The translations under genes and the position numbers were made by a program. 8,678 nucleotides of DNA, taken from the NCBI RefSeq assembly GCF_025149945.1, contig NZ_JALXVH010000077.1, positions 1-8,678 of the forward strand, written 5' to 3'. Source of the DNA: Kocuria sp. p3-SID1428. GTDB lineage: Bacteria > Actinomycetota > Actinomycetes > Actinomycetales > Micrococcaceae. The notes under the pieces were generated by a model, which was given only the letters and a program-made list of their open reading frames with translations, was not told the DNA's origin and made no database searches. Numbering within the stretch: the first letter of the stretch is position 1; every line of letters begins with the position of its first letter. Shown here in pieces: positions 5,820-8,678 of this stretch.

Positions 5820-7673
5820 ATGGCTGAGACACCCCACGAGACCAGACCGCCGGCAGCGGACGAGCACAGCACGCCGCCCGAGGATCCCCTGGACTCCGAT
5901 CTGCGTCCCCAGCACCAGATCGCCGATGACGACACCGATGCCCAGATCACCGAGAAGCTCAAGGCCCAGGGCGTCCGCCTGCGCGGCGGCAGCATCGCCC
6001 CGGCGGTGTTCTGGCCGTCGCTGATCGCGATCGTCGTGGTCACGGCCTCGGCACTGATCTTCCCGGACTTCACCTCGGATGTGCTGATCGGTGCTCAGAC
6101 CTGGCTGGTGACCAACCTGGGCTGGTACTACATGACGGTCATCGCGGCCTTCATCGTGTTCGCCCTGTACATGTGCTTCTCGCGCTTCGGCCGCATCAAG
6201 CTGGGGCGCGACGGCGAGGAGCCGGAGTTCTCCTGGCTGAGCTGGTTCGCCATGCTCTTCTCCGCCGGCATGGGCGTCGGTCTGGTCTTCTACGGCGTGG
6301 CCGAGCCTCTGACCTACGCGACCTCTTCCCCCAAGCCGGGCTGGACCGGCGACGAGGTGGAGCTTGCCCAGCTGGGCATGGCCCAGACCTTCGTCCACTG
6401 GGGCCTGCACCCCTGGGCCATCTACGCCGTGATCGGCCTGGCCCTGGCCTACGCGATCCACCGTCGGGGCCGTCCGGTGTCCATCCGCTGGGCGCTGGAG
6501 CCGCTGCTCGGCGAGAAGCGCGTCCAGGGCTGGATGGGCGACGTCATCGACATCCTGGCCGTCTTCGGCACCATCGCCGGTGTGGCGACCTCGCTGGGCC
6601 TGGGCGTCCAGCAGATCGGCGCGGGACTGGCCGCCATGGGCGTCGTCGAGTCGGCGGATATGACGCTGCTGATCATCCTGATCGTCGTGATCACGTTCCT
6701 GGCCACGGCCTCTGTGGTCACGGGCCTCGGTCGAGGCATCAAGTGGCTGTCGAACATCAACCTGTCGCTGGCCGGCCTGCTGCTGATCTCGGTACTGCTG
6801 CTGGGTCCCACGCTGTTCATGTTCCAGAACTTCATCCAGTCCCTGGGCGTGTACCTGGCCAACGTGCTGAACATGAGCTTCGACGTCGGCGCCTACCAGG
6901 GCGAGGAAGGCGCGGCCTGGGGCGCTGCCTGGACCATCTTCTACTGGGGCTGGTGGGTCTCCTGGGCGCCCTTCGTGGGCGTGTTCATCGCCCGCATCTC
7001 CCGCGGGCGCACCGTGCGCCAGTTCGTCGCCGGCGTGCTGCTGGTGCCCACCACGGTCGGGTTCTTCTGGTTCTCCGTGATGGGCGGCGCGGGCCTGTTC
7101 CGCCAGCTCTTCGGTGAGGGCGGCCTGGTCGACCCGGAGGAGGGCGTGATCGCCGAGTCCGCTCTGTTCGATCTGCTGGCGGACATGCCGATCGGCGGAA
7201 TCCTCTCCGTCGTGGCGATCGTGGTCATCGCGATCTTCTTCATCACGTCCTCGGACTCGGGCTCGCTCGTGGTGGACATGCTCGCCTCCGGCGGCCACCC
7301 GAACCCGCCCACGTGGTCGCGTGTGACGTTCGCCGTGCTCGAGGGCCTGATCGCGGCAGCTCTGCTGCTGGCCGGCGGGCTCACCGTCATCCAGGCCGCG
7401 GGACTGATCACGGCGCTGCCGTTCTCCGTGATCCTGATCCTCATGGCCATCGCCACGGTCAAGGCCATGCGCACGGACCTGGAGCAGATGCAGGACCGGG
7501 AGCTGGAGCGGCGCTACCGGCGCGTCTCCGAGATGCTCCAGGAGGACTTCGACTCGAGGTTCGGCGAGCAGGTGGATTCCCGAGTCGATCACCGGATCGA
7601 CTACCGCCTCTCCCGCACCACGGGGCCCGTCACGGGCAGGTTCCGTCGGGTGAAGGGCAACGAGAAGAAGTGA
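5820..7673 (+). CDS. BCCT-family transporter, probable Na+/glycine betaine symporter (BetP-like)
   Basis: A 617-residue carrier with about 12 membrane segments between residues 62 and 550, importing a quaternary ammonium osmolyte. The glycine stretch GMGVG (150-154) ends in Gly, as in the Na+-coupled betaine carrier BetP; proton-coupled choline carriers have Asp there. The aromatic cage of BetP is present at a constant offset of five: Trp194, Trp199, Tyr202 and Trp376, Trp378, Trp379, Trp382. PFVGVFIARISRGRT (384-398) is the family signature. TSSDS (476-480) contains the Na2-site Thr-Ser pair. A hydrophilic acidic N-terminus (about 60 residues) and a charged C-terminus (about 548-617) resemble BetP's osmosensing tails; the latter contains VDSR-VDHR-IDYR-LSR (585-599). 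The ATG at 5820 follows AAGGA by 4 nt; a longer frame from 5718 lacks such a site. It is a single-gene unit ending at two hairpins. Family is certain; betaine (versus ectoine or proline) is likely. Confidence 0.92.
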   Translation: MAETPHETRPPAADEHSTPPEDPLDSDLRPQHQIADDDTDAQITEKLKAQGVRLRGGSIAPAVFWPSLIAIVVVTASALIFPDFTSDVLIGAQTWLVTNLGWYYMTVIAAFIVFALYMCFSRFGRIKLGRDGEEPEFSWLSWFAMLFSAGMGVGLVFYGVAEPLTYATSSPKPGWTGDEVELAQLGMAQTFVHWGLHPWAIYAVIGLALAYAIHRRGRPVSIRWALEPLLGEKRVQGWMGDVIDILAVFGTIAGVATSLGLGVQQIGAGLAAMGVVESADMTLLIILIVVITFLATASVVTGLGRGIKWLSNINLSLAGLLLISVLLLGPTLFMFQNFIQSLGVYLANVLNMSFDVGAYQGEEGAAWGAAWTIFYWGWWVSWAPFVGVFIARISRGRTVRQFVAGVLLVPTTVGFFWFSVMGGAGLFRQLFGEGGLVDPEEGVIAESALFDLLADMPIGGILSVVAIVVIAIFFITSSDSGSLVVDMLASGGHPNPPTWSRVTFAVLEGLIAAALLLAGGLTVIQAAGLITALPFSVILILMAIATVKAMRTDLEQMQDRELERRYRRVSEMLQEDFDSRFGEQVDSRVDHRIDYRLSRTTGPVTGRFRRVKGNEKK

Positions 7674-7681
7674 TCGTCCGT

Positions 7682-7713
7682 GCCGATCAGCGCCCTGCGC
7701 GGCCGTGATCGGC
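7682..7713 (+). terminator. First hairpin after the transporter gene
   Basis: GCCGATCA (7682-7689) and TGATCGGC (7706-7713) are perfect 8-bp inverted arms starting 8 nt after the stop, with an inner GCGC-CCT-GCGC stem (7690-7700) and a 5-nt bulge. No T-tract follows. It may protect the 3' end or back up the stronger hairpin 12 nt downstream. Confidence 0.4.
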
Positions 7714-7725
7714 GAAGAGGATCCC

Positions 7726-7762
7726 ACGGGGGTCGTCGAGCACCGCGCTCGACGGCCCCCGT
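7726..7762 (+). terminator. Main terminator of the transporter gene
   Basis: Positions 7726-7741 pair with 7747-7762 over 16 bp, all Watson-Crick except one T-G, around a 5-nt loop (ACCGC). It lies 52 nt after the transporter stop and 88 nt before the next start, separating the two genes. As elsewhere here, no T-run follows. Confidence 0.8.
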
Positions 7763-7839
7763 CGCCTGTGCACACCGCCGCTGCCCTGCCGCGACTGTGG
7801 GAGAATCGGGGACGACCCCACGAACATCGGACCTCCCTC

Positions 7840-7844
7840 AGGAG
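7840..7844 (+). promoter_or_regulatory. Ribosome-binding site fixing a TTG start
   Basis: AGGAG sits 6 nt before TTG at 7851. No ATG or GTG in that frame nearby has a comparable site; the upstream ATG-like start of the open frame (7680) would translate the terminator hairpin. A -10-like GAGAAT (7801-7806) lies before it but has no clear -35. Confidence 0.7.
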
Positions 7845-7850
7845 ACGGAC

Positions 7851-8600
7851 TTGAGCTACCAGCCCCCGCACAACGCAGATCGGTCGTCGCCGTGGTCGAA
7901 CGGCGGAGCACAGGCAGATGACGCAGCCCGCGACGGCGGCCCGCAGGGTCCGGCGCACGATCCGGGCCAGGAGGAGGCACCCCGCTACGGCGTGCGCGCC
8001 CCGCAGGAGCCCGCCGCGTCCCAGCAGGGCGTCCCGCAGTACGGCCGCTACGACGACGGCCAGAGCTCGTACAGCGCCGGTCAGCCGGTCCAGCCCGCCG
8101 AGTACGGCGCTGGCCCGGGTGCCCCGGCCCAGCAGTCCTACGGCGGCTATCCGAACCAGGACCCCTACGTCCAGGGCGGCTACCAGCCCGGCCGCAAGGT
8201 CAAGGACGGCAAGGGCATGGGCATCGCCTCGCTGGTGCTCGGCATCGTGAGCGTCCTGCTCTTCTGGCTCCTGGGCCTGTTCATCATCGCTGCGCTGATC
8301 GGCCTGATCCTGGGCATCATCTCCGTGGTCCGGGCGTCCAAGGCGCGTGCGGGCAAGGGCTTCGGGATCGCCGGCCTGATCCTCAACGGCCTGGGCCTGA
8401 TCCTCAACGGCCTGATCCTGGTGTTCTCGCTGATCTTCGGCGCGGCCATGATCCAGGTCTTCAACGACCCGGACGTCCGCAGCTGCTGGGACACCTACAT
8501 GGGCACCGAGATGACCACGCAGGACCAGGCGGACTTCGAGCAGTGCCTCAATGACGCCGTCGACCAGCAGCTCGACGAGGAGCCTGCGACCGCCAGCTGA
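7851..8600 (+). CDS. DUF4190-like membrane protein with Q/Y/P/G-rich N-terminus
   Basis: A 249-residue protein of unknown function. Residues 1-115 are low-complexity, rich in Gln, Tyr, Pro and Gly (YGGYPNQDPYVQGGYQPG near 97-114), a common cytoplasmic tail on actinobacterial membrane proteins. Residues 120-200 hold the DUF4190-type unit: GKGMGIASLVLGIVSVLLF, a second hydrophobic run with LIGLILGIISVVRASKARA, then GKGFGIAGLILNGLGLILNG into a last hydrophobic stretch. GLILNGL (175-188) is duplicated in tandem. The acidic tail (201-249) has two cysteines, Cys212 and Cys232, which could form a disulfide if it lies outside the cell. The TTG start (7851) follows AGGAG; this is inferred from the ribosome-binding site. 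It appears to be its own unit, with hairpins upstream. DUF4190 is assigned by eye from the paired GKGxGIAxLxLG motifs. Confidence 0.82.
   Translation: MSYQPPHNADRSSPWSNGGAQADDAARDGGPQGPAHDPGQEEAPRYGVRAPQEPAASQQGVPQYGRYDDGQSSYSAGQPVQPAEYGAGPGAPAQQSYGGYPNQDPYVQGGYQPGRKVKDGKGMGIASLVLGIVSVLLFWLLGLFIIAALIGLILGIISVVRASKARAGKGFGIAGLILNGLGLILNGLILVFSLIFGAAMIQVFNDPDVRSCWDTYMGTEMTTQDQADFEQCLNDAVDQQLDEEPATAS
8373..8414 (+). repeat. Perfect 21-bp tandem duplication inside the DUF4190-like gene
   Basis: Positions 8373-8393 and 8394-8414 are identical, encoding GLILNGL twice in a row (residues 175-181 and 182-188). The repeat is in frame, so it adds seven residues to a membrane segment without breaking the gene. 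Identity at every third base points to a recent slippage or duplication event. Confidence 0.9.
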
Positions 8601-8678
8601 GCGATCCGCGCCGCGGTGCTCCAGCCCAGCGGCAAGGACCTGCTCGCGCACGCAGATGAGGGGGCCGAGGCATCATGC
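8601..8678. other. Window end, no supported gene
   Basis: These 78 bases follow the DUF4190-like stop. A weak inverted repeat GCCGC/GCGGC (8610-8614 with 8629-8633) could be part of a terminator. An ATG at 8675, preceded by GAGGGGG and GAGG, might start a rightward gene beyond the edge, but only one codon is visible. Confidence 0.3.

Noticed and set aside
5757..8651. A 964-residue open frame on the minus strand opposite the transporter and the DUF4190-like gene
   Set aside because: It is antisense to two recognisable genes and crosses their terminators. Its sequence is a low-complexity mix of H, D, R, G and Q, typical of a shadow frame in G+C-rich DNA, and it has no recognisable domain.
5063..8678. 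Integrated element at the ssrA 3' end
   Set aside because: No repeat of the 3' end, no integrase and no shift in base composition could be seen in the window.

Overview
The window looks like a piece of chromosome from a G+C-rich actinobacterium, most likely of the Micrococcales group. Codon third positions are nearly all G or C, there are GTG and TTG starts, terminators are strong GC hairpins without clear U-tracts, and the tmRNA has an actinobacterial-type tag (AESKRTDFALAA). I cannot fix the genus. The six long protein genes plus tmRNA tile most of the window, and I see no insertion sequence, CRISPR array, phage gene or tRNA.

Left part (1-2380, minus strand): a two-gene unit, gabT-type aminotransferase followed 30 bp later by a nitrilase-superfamily amidase, ends in a hairpin terminator. 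It suggests degradation of an omega-amino acid (GABA or 5-aminovalerate) and its amide. A LysR-type regulator (2381-3286, plus) diverges from it. The 172-bp gap between them holds a 39-bp inverted repeat (TCCAATA/TATTGGA arms), the probable operator.

Centre (3289-5490, plus): a translation-termination and ribosome-rescue block. It runs prfB (release factor 2, no programmed frameshift, probably leaderless), then smpB 9 bp later, a terminator, a good sigma-70-type promoter, ssrA (tmRNA) and a perfect 13-bp terminator. The ftsE-ftsX pair that sits between prfB and smpB in many actinobacteria is absent.

A gene-free stretch of about 330 bp (5491-5819) follows. It contains a long imperfect hairpin with a competing upstream partner and a small palindrome, and leads into a BCCT-family transporter (5820-7673) whose residues match Na+-coupled glycine betaine carriers such as BetP. 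Two hairpins end that gene. The last gene (7851-8600, TTG start) encodes a small membrane protein with a Q/Y/P/G-rich N-terminus, a DUF4190-like membrane domain and a perfect 21-bp tandem duplication. The final 78 bases hold no gene I can support. No clearly new multi-gene system is visible. The most open questions are the 5547-5629 structure and the prfB-smpB junction.
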